Program-made: the position numbers and the translations under genes
Part shown: one piece after another, positions 8,534 to 16,081 of the stretch
Layout: every line of letters begins with the position of its first letter
Numbering within the stretch: the stretch's first letter is position 1
From: Pseudomonas protegens
GTDB taxonomy: Bacteria; Pseudomonadota; Gammaproteobacteria; Pseudomonadales; Pseudomonadaceae
NCBI RefSeq assembly: GCF_013407925.2
Contig: NZ_CP060201.1
Coordinates: 4,511,001 to 4,575,000, forward strand
Direction: 5' to 3'
Length of the DNA: 64,000 bases
Notes under the pieces: generated by a model
Databases searched by the model: none
Seen by the model: the letters and a program-made list of their open reading frames with translations, nothing else
What the model was told of the DNA's origin: nothing

Positions 8534-9871
8534 TCAACGCTGTACCTCTGGGGCGCTCTGCGCAGCAGGAGGTTCCTCGACGGACGCAGCCGCGTCGAAG
8601 TCCAGGGTGACGCTGAAGCGTTGTTGTTCCACCAGGACTTCAATGTGCCAGCCGAGTCGGGCGCACAGCTGGCGCATCAGTTCCAGCCCCAAGCCGTATC
8701 CGAAGTCGCTGGAGGGCTCCAGCTGCTTGGTTTCGCGGATCAGGTTGACGATGCGCAGTTGTGGGTATTGGAAATTGATTTCGACGCGGCCTTCATCGGC
8801 GTATTGCAGGGCATTGCGCAGGAAGTTGCCCACCACGATGCGACAGGCGGTGAGGGGCAGGCGGCAGGGGTCGCTGCTGATGTCCAGCAGCAGTTCGATG
8901 TCCCGCGTACCGATCAAGTAGCGGTGTTCCTCGATCAACTCCGTGACCAGGCCGCTCATGTCGATGGCTTCTTCTGGCAAGGCTTCAGGCAGTTCCCGGC
9001 TCATCCAGAGGAGGGTTTCGGCGATGCGCTGCATGTTCAATACCGAGCGCTCGATCCGCTGCAGGGGCGGCGGCAGGACGCCGCCGGATTGCAGGGTCAG
9101 CAGTTCGATATTGGCCTTGAGCACCGCCAGCGGGGTGCGCAGTTCATGGCTGGTGTAGCGCAGCAGGCGACCTTCGCGCAGGCTGGCGGCCTGCACCTGC
9201 TGCACGCTTTGGGCCAGGGCACCGGCCAGCACGTTGAACTCCTTGAAACCGAAATTCGGCCGCTGGCTGGACACCGCATCCGCATCCTTGAGAGTCGAGG
9301 ACCATTGGGCCAGGCGCTCCAGTGGCCGAACCAGCCACCACACCAGCAGGGCAATGATGATCAGTGCCGGGACGAATACCGCCAGGCTGATGAAGTTGAC
9401 GCCGCGCAGCTCGCGGTCGAGGTAGGCGTCGGACAGCGGCGTTTCCACTTCGCCGCCCTCTTCCTGATCGTGGTCGACGTCGTACATGTACAGGGTCTTG
9501 CCGTCGCTAAGCGGCTGGGCCAGCACCGCCCGCCCTTCATCCTCGTTATCGGAATCCAGGTCGCCGAACACTTGCACCGCGCCGAAGGACAGGCTGGGCG
9601 GGGTATCCAGCATCTGACGGATTTTCTCCGGCAGGGCTTCCTTGCCGATGACGCTGGTATAGAAGTAGTTGTGCGGCGGCGGGGTGGTGGGGTCCTTCTT
9701 GTAGTGCCTGGCGAAGTACTGGGCTTCCTCTTCCATCATGGCGCTGGCGGTGTAGAGCAGGCCGCGCACGCTGTATTCGGGCAGCAGCAGGCTGTAGATC
9801 AGCAAGACGACGGCGATCAGCAGCAGGAAGCTGCCGCTGATCACCCATTTCAGGCCCAGACCGTTACGCAT
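8534..9871 (-). CDS. Two-component sensor histidine kinase
   Basis: This 445-residue membrane kinase has an N-terminal TM segment (about residues 11-33), a periplasmic sensing region and a second TM (about 170-190). A HAMP-like linker and a HisKA domain follow, with the phospho-accepting histidine in SHELRTPL. The C-terminal ATPase domain has an N-box (NFLRNALQYA) and a glycine-rich FGYGLGLELM. The usual DxGxG box between them is replaced by RIVNLI, so the nucleotide pocket is divergent. The gene overlaps the upstream response regulator gene by 8 bp, so they form one pair. The signal is unknown. Confidence 0.9.
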   Translation of the reverse strand: MRNGLGLKWVISGSFLLLIAVVLLIYSLLLPEYSVRGLLYTASAMMEEEAQYFARHYKKDPTTPPPHNYFYTSVIGKEALPEKIRQMLDTPPSLSFGAVQVFGDLDSDNEDEGRAVLAQPLSDGKTLYMYDVDHDQEEGGEVETPLSDAYLDRELRGVNFISLAVFVPALIIIALLVWWLVRPLERLAQWSSTLKDADAVSSQRPNFGFKEFNVLAGALAQSVQQVQAASLREGRLLRYTSHELRTPLAVLKANIELLTLQSGGVLPPPLQRIERSVLNMQRIAETLLWMSRELPEALPEEAIDMSGLVTELIEEHRYLIGTRDIELLLDISSDPCRLPLTACRIVVGNFLRNALQYADEGRVEINFQYPQLRIVNLIRETKQLEPSSDFGYGLGLELMRQLCARLGWHIEVLVEQQRFSVTLDFDAAASVEEPPAAQSAPEVQR

Positions 9872-10538
9872 GTGACCTCAGCTGTATGCCAATACCGGGG
9901 AGGGTGTGGATCAGCGGTTGGCCGAAGGATTTGTCCACGGTCTTGCGCAGCCGGTGCATGTGCACCTTGAGGGTGTTGCTGTCCGGCGGCTCATCGCCCC
10001 AGATGGTCGCTTCCAGGCGTTCCCGGGTCACGGGTTCCGGGCTGGCGCGCATCAGGCATTCCAGCAATGTCCAGCAAATGGGTGACAGGTGCAGTTCCTG
10101 GCCCGCGCGGCTGACCTTGCGGGTGGTCAGGTCCATGATCAGGTCGGCCACTTGCAGGCGGCTGGCCTGGCCGCTGCGGCGCATGCTCAGGGCGCGGATG
10201 CGAGCGACCAGCTCCGCCAGCTCGAAGGGTTTGACCAGGTAGTCGTCGGCCCCGGCGGCAAAGCTGGCGAGCTTGTCGGAAAGGGCGTCCAGTGAGGTGA
10301 GCATCAGGATCGGCGTCTGGCTGCCGTGCTGGCGCAACTGTTGGCACAACTGCTGGCCGTCCAGTCGCGGCAGCATGATGTCGAGGAGGATCACGTCGTA
10401 GTGCTGGTTCAGAGCCAGGTTAAGGCCGGTCTGGCCGTTGCTGGCGTGGTCGCAGACGATGCCGCTGATTTCCAGGTATTCGATGATGGTATTTGCCAGG
10501 TCGAGGTTGTCCTCGACCAGCAGCAGGTTGATATGCAC
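9864..10538 (-). CDS. OmpR-family response regulator
   Basis: This 224-residue regulator has an N-terminal receiver domain (acidic pair in VEDN, phospho-acceptor Asp in DVILLDIMLP, conserved Lys in DDYLVKPFE). A C-terminal OmpR-type winged helix follows (about residues 130-220, with DSNTLKVHMHRLRK). The start is GTG at 10538: the sequence upstream carries AGGGGG at suitable spacing and there is no in-frame ATG nearby. It is the first gene of an operon with the kinase at 8534-9871. Phased repeats at 10598-10628 in the divergent promoter region are a likely binding site for it. Confidence 0.92.
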   Translation of the reverse strand: MHINLLLVEDNLDLANTIIEYLEISGIVCDHASNGQTGLNLALNQHYDVILLDIMLPRLDGQQLCQQLRQHGSQTPILMLTSLDALSDKLASFAAGADDYLVKPFELAELVARIRALSMRRSGQASRLQVADLIMDLTTRKVSRAGQELHLSPICWTLLECLMRASPEPVTRERLEATIWGDEPPDSNTLKVHMHRLRKTVDKSFGQPLIHTLPGIGIQLRSHA

Positions 10539-10597
10539 GGGTATGTCCCCCTGGACCCTAGGCGCTCAGGGGAGGAAGGATAGCGGAGTCGGGTAGG

Positions 10598-10628
10598 GTT
10601 CTACCGATGTTTACCCAGTGTTAACCCC
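10598..10628. promoter_or_regulatory. 11-bp-phased direct repeats, candidate response-regulator box
   Basis: GTTTACCCA (10609-10617) and GTTAACCCC (10620-10628) are direct repeats 11 bp apart. A weaker third copy, GTTCTACCG (10598-10606), keeps the same phase. OmpR-family dimers typically bind two half-sites on one DNA face at about this spacing. The site lies between the response regulator gene and the divergent small ORFs. Autoregulation and control of those ORFs is inference. Confidence 0.45.
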
Positions 10629-10673
10629 GCGCGGCCTAGGCTGGGGTTCAACTCATCTGGAGCGCCATCTGCC

Positions 10674-10856
10674 ATGAACCTGTCTTCAGTGGTCAAAGGT
10701 CTATTGTTGCTCATGATTGTCCTGGTCCTGATGGCCTGTGTACTACCCTCCAGGGTGCCTTTGGTGCGCCTGGGGCAGGGTGGCCCATTGAATTGGTTGG
10801 TGATTGGGCAGGGCAAGGAGCAAATAGGGTCGGATTATGTCGCCAGTGCTTTCTGA
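10674..10856 (+). CDS. Small putative lipoprotein or membrane protein
   Basis: This 60-residue ORF has a strongly hydrophobic N-terminus (residues 10-21) ending in the lipobox-like LMAC (Cys22), followed by a short polar tail. GGAG lies about 10 bp before the ATG. It is divergent from the response regulator gene and overlaps the next small ORF by 20 bp. I do not recognise a family. Coding potential is supported only by the RBS, the export signal and the position. It could be spurious. Confidence 0.5.
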   Translation: MNLSSVVKGLLLLMIVLVLMACVLPSRVPLVRLGQGGPLNWLVIGQGKEQIGSDYVASAF

Positions 10857-11091
10857 TGACGCCGGCGCCCGTTACACCGATCAGTTGGTGGGGTGTCTGG
10901 TGCTGATTCTCTGTGTATCGATTTCCCTCGGGGTATACATCGTGCGCCTGAATGCGCAGATCGACAGTCAGCGCGAATTGGCGCCGGTGCGCTTGCTCGA
11001 ATGTGGCCAGGGCCGTGGAGCCTTTATCGTCGATCCTTATGGTCAGCGCAGCAGCAGTGACAATTGTTATCTGGTGGATGAGGACGACTAG
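10837..11091 (+). CDS. Small single-pass membrane protein, hypothetical
   Basis: This 84-residue protein has one predicted TM helix (about residues 17-36, VGCLVLILCVSISLGVYIV). Its C-terminal part has two cysteines (LLECGQG and SDNCYLV) and an acidic end, and would lie in the periplasm if the N-terminus is cytoplasmic; the cysteines could form a disulfide. It overlaps the preceding small ORF by 20 bp, which suggests translational coupling. No family is recognised. Its place next to a two-component system suggests a target or accessory protein, but this is inference. Confidence 0.6.
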   Translation: MSPVLSDDAGARYTDQLVGCLVLILCVSISLGVYIVRLNAQIDSQRELAPVRLLECGQGRGAFIVDPYGQRSSSDNCYLVDEDD

Positions 11092-11126
11092 CCTCGGGCC
11101 CGCTCGGTGCGCGGAATCTGCGCCGT

Positions 11127-11168
11127 GAGATTCAAACGCAAGAAACGTGGTTCTTGCGCTTGAATCTC
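11127..11168. repeat. Long inverted repeat (18-bp arms)
   Basis: Arms at 11127-11144 and 11151-11168 are complementary at 17 of 18 positions around a 6-base loop (ACGTGG). No T-run follows on the + strand, so it is not a standard terminator for the small ORFs. It lies 87 bp before the ogt gene. It could act as a processing or stabilising hairpin, or as a protein-binding site. Confidence 0.75.
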
Positions 11169-11254
11169 CCTTTACAGTGCAGGCTATCGAGAGGGCGGTG
11201 CGGCCGGCGCGACAGGCCCGCCTGACTCCTCTGGCGCACTGAAGGAGAGCTGAG

Positions 11255-11755
11255 ATGTCCTGCGTATTCAAATCTATGGCGTCCCCTGTTGGCCAACTGA
11301 CGCTGGTGGCCAGAGGGCGCAAGTTGGCGGCGATTCTCTGGGAGCACGAACGGCAGAATCGGGTTCGTCTCGGGCCGTTGCAGGAGGCGCCTGATGATCC
11401 GCTGTTGCGGGAAACCGAGCGTCAGTTGCAGGAGTACTTTGCCGGCGACCGTGAGCGTTTCGAGCTGGAGCTGGATTTTGTCGGCACCGAGTTTCAGTGT
11501 CAGGTCTGGCAGGCGCTGTTGACCATTCCTTTCGGTGAAACCCGCAGCTACGGCCAGATTGCCCGACAGATCGGCCACCCCAAGGCGGTACGGGCAGTCG
11601 GGGCGGCCAATGGCCGTAACCCGATTTCGATTGTTGCGCCCTGTCATCGAGTGATTGGCGCATCGGGAAGCCTGACCGGCTTTGCCGGTGGGCTGCAAGC
11701 CAAGCAGTATCTGCTGGCCCTGGAAGGCGAAGAGACGTTGCCACTGAGGTTCTGA
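11255..11755 (+). CDS. ogt: Methylated-DNA--protein-cysteine methyltransferase
   Basis: This 166-residue suicide DNA-repair protein removes alkyl groups from O6-alkylguanine onto its own cysteine. The active-site motif PCHRVIG is present (IVAPCHRVIGASG), as is the upstream DNA-binding helix (QIARQIGHPKAVRAVGAANG). The length matches the Ogt type without the Ada regulatory domain. GGAG precedes the ATG at 11255 by 5-6 bp. It is a stand-alone gene between a hairpin region and a metallo-hydrolase gene. Confidence 0.95.
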   Translation: MSCVFKSMASPVGQLTLVARGRKLAAILWEHERQNRVRLGPLQEAPDDPLLRETERQLQEYFAGDRERFELELDFVGTEFQCQVWQALLTIPFGETRSYGQIARQIGHPKAVRAVGAANGRNPISIVAPCHRVIGASGSLTGFAGGLQAKQYLLALEGEETLPLRF

Positions 11756-11813
11756 GTCAGCAGTGACGGCGAGCTGTGCCAGAATGGCCGATCGTTTTTT
11801 CTGGAGCCTTGCC

Positions 11814-12458
11814 ATGAGCGCCGTCCTACCCAGCCTGATCCGCGAGACCTTTCCCGTCGGTCCATTGCAGTGCAACTGCACCATCATCGGCGACCCGCTG
11901 ACCAAGAAAGCCATAGTGGTCGATCCGGGCGGCAATCCGGACTTGATCATGGCCCGCCTCGATGCCCTGGGGCTGAAGGTGGTGAGCATCATTCATACCC
12001 ATGCTCACCTGGACCATTTCCTGGCCTCGGGGCAGATGAAGGAAAAGACCGGTGCCACCTTGCATCTGCACAAGGACGACCAGTTCCTCTGGGACAACCT
12101 GGAGATGCAATGCAGCATGTTCGGCGTGCCCTTTACCCCGGTGCCGTCACCGGACCGTTGGCTGGATCATGAGGAAGAGTTGGCCTGTGGATGCGGCGTG
12201 GCCTTGCATACCCCCGGGCATACCCCGGGTTCCATGAGCTTTTGGTTTTCTGAAGCTAAGCTTCTGATTGCCGGCGACACACTGTTCAAGCGTGGGGTCG
12301 GGCGCACTGACTTGTGGGGCGGAGATCAGGCCACCCTGGTGCGTTCGATCAAGCAGCGTCTGTATACCCTCGACGAAGACGCCACGGTGGTTGCCGGGCA
12401 CGGTCCAGACACCCGCCTGGGGGATGAGATGCGTCAGAATCCGTTCGTGAGGGCCTGA
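11814..12458 (+). CDS. MBL-fold metallo-hydrolase (glyoxalase II-like)
   Basis: This 214-residue metallo-beta-lactamase-fold hydrolase has the metal-binding signature THAHLDH (about residue 61), further ligands in HTPGHTPGS and IAGDTLF, and the late AGHG. This short form without the long C-terminal glyoxalase II domain resembles E. coli YcbL, which has thioesterase (glyoxalase II-like) activity. The exact substrate is not shown by the sequence. The ATG at 11814 has GGAG 8 bp upstream; an in-frame GTG at 11763 lacks this and is rejected. Confidence 0.9.
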   Translation: MSAVLPSLIRETFPVGPLQCNCTIIGDPLTKKAIVVDPGGNPDLIMARLDALGLKVVSIIHTHAHLDHFLASGQMKEKTGATLHLHKDDQFLWDNLEMQCSMFGVPFTPVPSPDRWLDHEEELACGCGVALHTPGHTPGSMSFWFSEAKLLIAGDTLFKRGVGRTDLWGGDQATLVRSIKQRLYTLDEDATVVAGHGPDTRLGDEMRQNPFVRA

Positions 12459-12569
12459 GGATTTGCTCTGCTGTTCACGGAATTTTTGCCGTTTCGCGTG
12501 TTCCAACGCCAGCAAAGGTCTGTTGCCAACGTCCGCTGCACCACAGAATGCAAAAAGTAGGAGCTTTCC

Positions 12570-13316
12570 ATGTTCACCTCGCGTCGTTTGATTGTTGTCG
12601 CTACTGCTGTGGCCTTGTTGTCCGGCTGCGCTTCGCCTAACCCCTATGACAATCAGGGGCAGGCCGACGGCGGCTCGTCGGGCATGAGCAAAACTGCAAA
12701 ATACGGTGGCCTGGGTGCCCTGGCCGGTGCCTTGGCGGGTGCCGCCATCGACCACAACAACCGTGGCAAGGGGGCGCTGATCGGCGCCGCCGTGGTGGGT
12801 GCGTCCGCCGCCGGTTACGGTTACTACGCCGACCAGCAGGAGAAGAAGCTGCGCGCCAGCATGGCCAATACCGGAGTTGAAGTGCAGCGTCAGGGCGATC
12901 AGATCAAGCTGATCATGCCGGGCAACATCACCTTCGCCACCGACTCGGCGAACATCGCTCCCAGCTTCTATCAGCCGCTGAACAACCTGGCCAACTCCCT
13001 GCGCGAGTTCAACCAGAACCAGATCGAGATCGTCGGCTACACCGACAGCACCGGCAGCCGCCAGCACAACATGGACCTGTCCCAGCGCCGTGCCCAGAGC
13101 GTGGCGACCTACTTGACGTCCCAGGGCGTGAGCAGTGCCAATCTGTCCGCTCGCGGCGCCGGCCCGGACAACCCGATTGCCAGCAATGCCGACGTCAATG
13201 GTCGCGCGCAGAACCGTCGGGTGGAGGTCAACCTCAAGGCGATTCCGGGCCAGCAGTATCAACAGCCGAACCAGCAGTACCAGCAGCCCTACCAGCAGCA
13301 AGGTCAGCAGTACTAA
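12570..13316 (+). CDS. OmpA-family outer-membrane lipoprotein
   Basis: This 248-residue lipoprotein has signal peptide and lipobox LLSGC (Cys20). A glycine-zipper hydrophobic segment follows (about residues 48-85, GALAGALAGAAID and a second Gly/Ala-rich stretch). The C-terminal OmpA domain (about 115-225) carries the peptidoglycan-binding pattern GYTDSTGS...LSQRRAQSV...NRRVEV. It ends in a QQYQQP-type glutamine/tyrosine repeat tail. It probably tethers the outer membrane to peptidoglycan (YiaD/Pal-like). It is a single gene closed by a strong terminator. Confidence 0.93.
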   Translation: MFTSRRLIVVATAVALLSGCASPNPYDNQGQADGGSSGMSKTAKYGGLGALAGALAGAAIDHNNRGKGALIGAAVVGASAAGYGYYADQQEKKLRASMANTGVEVQRQGDQIKLIMPGNITFATDSANIAPSFYQPLNNLANSLREFNQNQIEIVGYTDSTGSRQHNMDLSQRRAQSVATYLTSQGVSSANLSARGAGPDNPIASNADVNGRAQNRRVEVNLKAIPGQQYQQPNQQYQQPYQQQGQQY

Positions 13317-13352
13317 GAGCATCCCTGACCGAGCTGGCTGAACCCCAGGCAC

Positions 13353-13390
13353 AAAAAAGCCCGCCCGATGCAGATCGGGCGGGCTTTTTA
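13353..13390. terminator. Bidirectional terminator
   Basis: A 12-bp stem (13358-13369 with 13374-13385) and 4-nt loop are flanked by A-run and T-run. It serves the convergent OmpA-like lipoprotein gene and yhcB. Confidence 0.93.
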
Positions 13391-13404
13391 GTGGCTGAGG
13401 CGTA

Positions 13405-13839
13405 TTACTTCTTCAGGCCGTATTGCTCATCGAGCATGCCGGGGGCATTCGGCGTCTTTGGCGCGTAGTCCCGTGGTGGCTCCTGGTCCCGCGGTGGTGT
13501 CAGGCGTTCACGCGGAGCCTGCACCGACTCCGAGTGCAGAGCGGCCAGCAGGCGCTGGCGGGTCAGTTCATCCAGGGCCAGGCGGTTGGCGCCCTCGGCG
13601 AGATGGTCCTGCACTTCCTGATAACTCTGGGTGAGTTTTTTCACCAGGGTGGCGGTGCTGTTGAAGTGGGTGACCACTTCGTTCTGATAATTGTCGAAAC
13701 GTTCCTGAATATCGTCCAACTGACGCTGCGTGCGGTTAGGCGCGGCATTGGGCAGCAGGCGAGCAACCAGGAATCCAATGGCGACACCCGCGACCAGGGC
13801 AAGAGTCGGCAACAACCAAACTAAGAGCGAGTGTTCCAC
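13405..13839 (-). CDS. zapG: YhcB/ZapG (DUF1043) family inner-membrane protein
   Basis: This 144-residue DUF1043 protein has an N-terminal TM helix (residues 5-28, LLPTLALVAGVAIGFLVARLL) followed by a coiled-coil segment (about 37-95) and a proline-rich end. In E. coli YhcB (ZapG) links cell-envelope synthesis with division and interacts with divisome and elongasome proteins. The gene lies close to zapE, trpS and rplM, as in many gammaproteobacteria. It is divergent from the alpha/beta hydrolase gene. Confidence 0.9.
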   Translation of the reverse strand: MEHSLLVWLLPTLALVAGVAIGFLVARLLPNAAPNRTQRQLDDIQERFDNYQNEVVTHFNSTATLVKKLTQSYQEVQDHLAEGANRLALDELTRQRLLAALHSESVQAPRERLTPPRDQEPPRDYAPKTPNAPGMLDEQYGLKK

Positions 13840-13983
13840 GAGTCCTTCCTCTATAAACGGCTTTGCTTTACGTTAACGGCTCGAACCTGCGCTGTATACC
13901 GCGATTCACTCGCAATAGATTGGCACAGACCATTTGCTAGACGAGTCGACCCCCTTCGAGGTCACGGAGTTCCTTCCTTGCTA

Positions 13984-14613
13984 ATGCGTGAAACCCCTGT
14001 AGTGATTGCCGGCCCGGTGGGCCAACTGGAAGCCCTGTATCTGGAGGTGCCCGACGCTCGCGGCGTGGCGCTGATCTGTCACCCCAATCCGGTGCAGGGT
14101 GGCACCATGCTCAACAAGGTGGTGTCCACCTTGCAGCGTACTGCGCGGGATGCCGGGCTGATTACCTTGCGCTTCAACTATCGGGGCGTGGGCGCCAGTG
14201 AGGGCAGTCACGACATGGGCACTGGCGAAGTCGATGACGCCCAGGCCGCTGCTCAGTGGCTGCTGGCCCGGCACCCGGGGCTGCCATTGACGCTGCTGGG
14301 GTTCTCCTTCGGTGGTTTTGTCGCCGCCAGTCTGGGCGGCCGCCTGGAAGCTCAGGGCGTGCAACTCAAGCACCTGTTCATGGTGGCGGCGGCGGTGACC
14401 CGGCTGCGAGACAGCGACCAGTTGCCGGAGAACTGCCCGCTGACCCTGATCCAGCCGGAAACCGATGAAGTCATCGACCCACAGGCGGTCTACGACTGGT
14501 CCGACGCGCTTGTTCGCCCCCATGAGCTGCTGAAAGTGGCAGAATGCGGGCACTTTTTTCATGGCAAGCTCACCGACCTCAAGGATCTGGTGCTGCCGCG
14601 ACTTTCGAATTGA
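13984..14613 (+). CDS. Alpha/beta hydrolase
   Basis: This 209-residue serine hydrolase-fold protein has an HPNP motif near the oxyanion region, FNYRGVGASEG, and the nucleophile elbow GFSFGG (Ser). The acid is probably in PETDEVI, and a C-terminal catalytic His lies in ECGHFFHG. The substrate is unknown; it is probably a small esterase or thioesterase. The ATG at 13984 is given, but CGGAG at 13965-13969 is better spaced for an in-frame TTG at 13978, which would add two residues. It is followed by trpS after 24 bp, so the two may be co-transcribed. Confidence 0.88.
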   Translation: MRETPVVIAGPVGQLEALYLEVPDARGVALICHPNPVQGGTMLNKVVSTLQRTARDAGLITLRFNYRGVGASEGSHDMGTGEVDDAQAAAQWLLARHPGLPLTLLGFSFGGFVAASLGGRLEAQGVQLKHLFMVAAAVTRLRDSDQLPENCPLTLIQPETDEVIDPQAVYDWSDALVRPHELLKVAECGHFFHGKLTDLKDLVLPRLSN

Positions 14614-14637
14614 TAGCAGTCTGATAAGCGATTACCC

Positions 14638-15993
14638 ATGACTACTCGTACGCGTATCCTCACCGGCATCACCACCACCGGCACCCCGCACCTGGGCAAC
14701 TACGCCGGCGCGATTCGCCCGGCGATCCTTGCCAGTCGCGACAGCAATGCCGACTCCTTCTACTTCCTGGCCGACTACCACGCGCTGATCAAGTGCGACG
14801 ACCCGTTGCGCATCCAGCGCTCGCGTCAGGAGATCGCCGCCACCTGGCTGGCCGGTGGCCTGGATGTGGAGCGCGTGACTTTCTATCGCCAGTCGGACAT
14901 TCCGGAAATCCCGGAACTGACCTGGCTGCTGACCTGCGTCGCAGCCAAGGGGCTGCTCAATCGCGCGCATGCCTACAAGGCTTCGGTGGACAAGAACCTG
15001 GAAGCCGGCGAAGACCCGGATGCCGGCATCACCATGGGGCTGTACAGCTACCCGGTGCTGATGGCCGCGGACATCCTGATGTTCAACGCCCACAAGGTGC
15101 CGGTTGGCCGGGATCAGATTCAGCACGTGGAGATGGCCCGTGATATCGGCCAGCGCTTCAACCACCTGTTCGGTCAGGGCAAGGAGTTCTTCGCCATGCC
15201 CGAGGCGCTGATCGAGGAAAGCGTCGCCACCCTGCCGGGGCTGGACGGGCGCAAGATGTCCAAGAGTTACGACAACACCATCCCATTGTTCACCAGCGCC
15301 AAGGACATGAAGGATGCGATCTCGCGCATCGTCACTGACTCCAAGGCGCCGGGCGAGGCCAAGGATCCGGACAACTCTCATTTGTTCACCCTGTTCCAGG
15401 CCTTCTCCACCCCGGCGCAGGCTGCCGAGTTCCGCGGCGAACTGCTCCAGGGCCTGGGTTGGGGCGAGGCCAAGAACCGCCTGTTCCAATTGCTGGATGC
15501 CGAGCTGGGCGAAGCCCGCGAGCGTTATCACCAGTTGATCGCACGCCCGGCGGACCTGGAAGACATCCTGCGTGCCGGCGCCGTCAAGGCCCGTGCTGTG
15601 GCCACGCCGTTCCTCGCCGAGTTGCGCGAAGCCGTGGGCCTGCGCTCCTTTGCCAGCCAGGTGCAGGTTGCCGCCACGACCAAGAAAAAAGCCGCCAAGG
15701 CTGCACGCTTCATCAGCTTCCGCGAAGACGATGGCAGCTTCCGTTTCCGCCTGCTGTCTGCCGATGGCGAGCAGTTGCTGCTGTCGCGCCATTTCGCCGA
15801 CGGCAAGGCTGCCGGTGCGGCGAGCAAACAGCTGCAGTCCGGGCAGGCGCTGGATCTGCGCAGCGAAGCCGGCAGTTTCAGCGTCTGGCTGGATGGCGCC
15901 TGTGTCGCTGACAGCCCCGAGTTCGCCGACGCTGCCGCGCGTGATGCGGCCATTGAGGCACTGCGCATTGCGTTGACCCCGGCGCAGGACTAA
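14638..15993 (+). CDS. trpS: Tryptophanyl-tRNA synthetase (long form)
   Basis: This class I aminoacyl-tRNA synthetase charges tRNA-Trp. Signature motifs are present: HIGH-type PHLGNY near residue 20 and KMSKSYDN near residue 207. At 451 residues it is about 115 longer than E. coli TrpS. The extra part (about residues 355-445) follows a lysine-rich linker ([10 protein letters not shown]). It begins [20 protein letters not shown], which resembles the DUF1508/YegP fold pattern; that likeness is by eye only. It lies 24 bp after the hydrolase gene, ahead of a terminator. Confidence 0.95.
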   Translation: MTTRTRILTGITTTGTPHLGNYAGAIRPAILASRDSNADSFYFLADYHALIKCDDPLRIQRSRQEIAATWLAGGLDVERVTFYRQSDIPEIPELTWLLTCVAAKGLLNRAHAYKASVDKNLEAGEDPDAGITMGLYSYPVLMAADILMFNAHKVPVGRDQIQHVEMARDIGQRFNHLFGQGKEFFAMPEALIEESVATLPGLDGRKMSKSYDNTIPLFTSAKDMKDAISRIVTDSKAPGEAKDPDNSHLFTLFQAFSTPAQAAEFRGELLQGLGWGEAKNRLFQLLDAELGEARERYHQLIARPADLEDILRAGAVKARAVATPFLAELREAVGLRSFASQVQVAATTKKKAAKAARFISFREDDGSFRFRLLSADGEQLLLSRHFADGKAAGAASKQLQSGQALDLRSEAGSFSVWLDGACVADSPEFADAAARDAAIEALRIALTPAQD

Positions 15994-16032
15994 TCGGAAT
16001 CTTCCCGACCAAGGGCTGATTGCCATTCCCCA

Positions 16033-16063
16033 GGGCCGTCGCTAAAGTGACGGCCCGTTTTTG
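16033..16063 (+). terminator. Terminator after trpS
   Basis: An 8-bp stem GGGCCGTC/GACGGCCC with an 8-nt loop is followed by GTTTTT, 40 bp after the trpS stop and before zapE. Confidence 0.85.
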
Positions 16064-16081
16064 TTGCCTTGCTAACGAATT

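Noticed and set aside
10711..11322. 203-codon antisense frame over the small ORFs and the start of ogt
   Set aside because: No recognisable motif; it runs into the ogt coding region in the opposite sense.
13240..13316. QQYQQP repeats considered as a nucleotide repeat array
   Set aside because: They are the in-frame glutamine/tyrosine tail of the OmpA-like lipoprotein, irregular at DNA level and not CRISPR-like.
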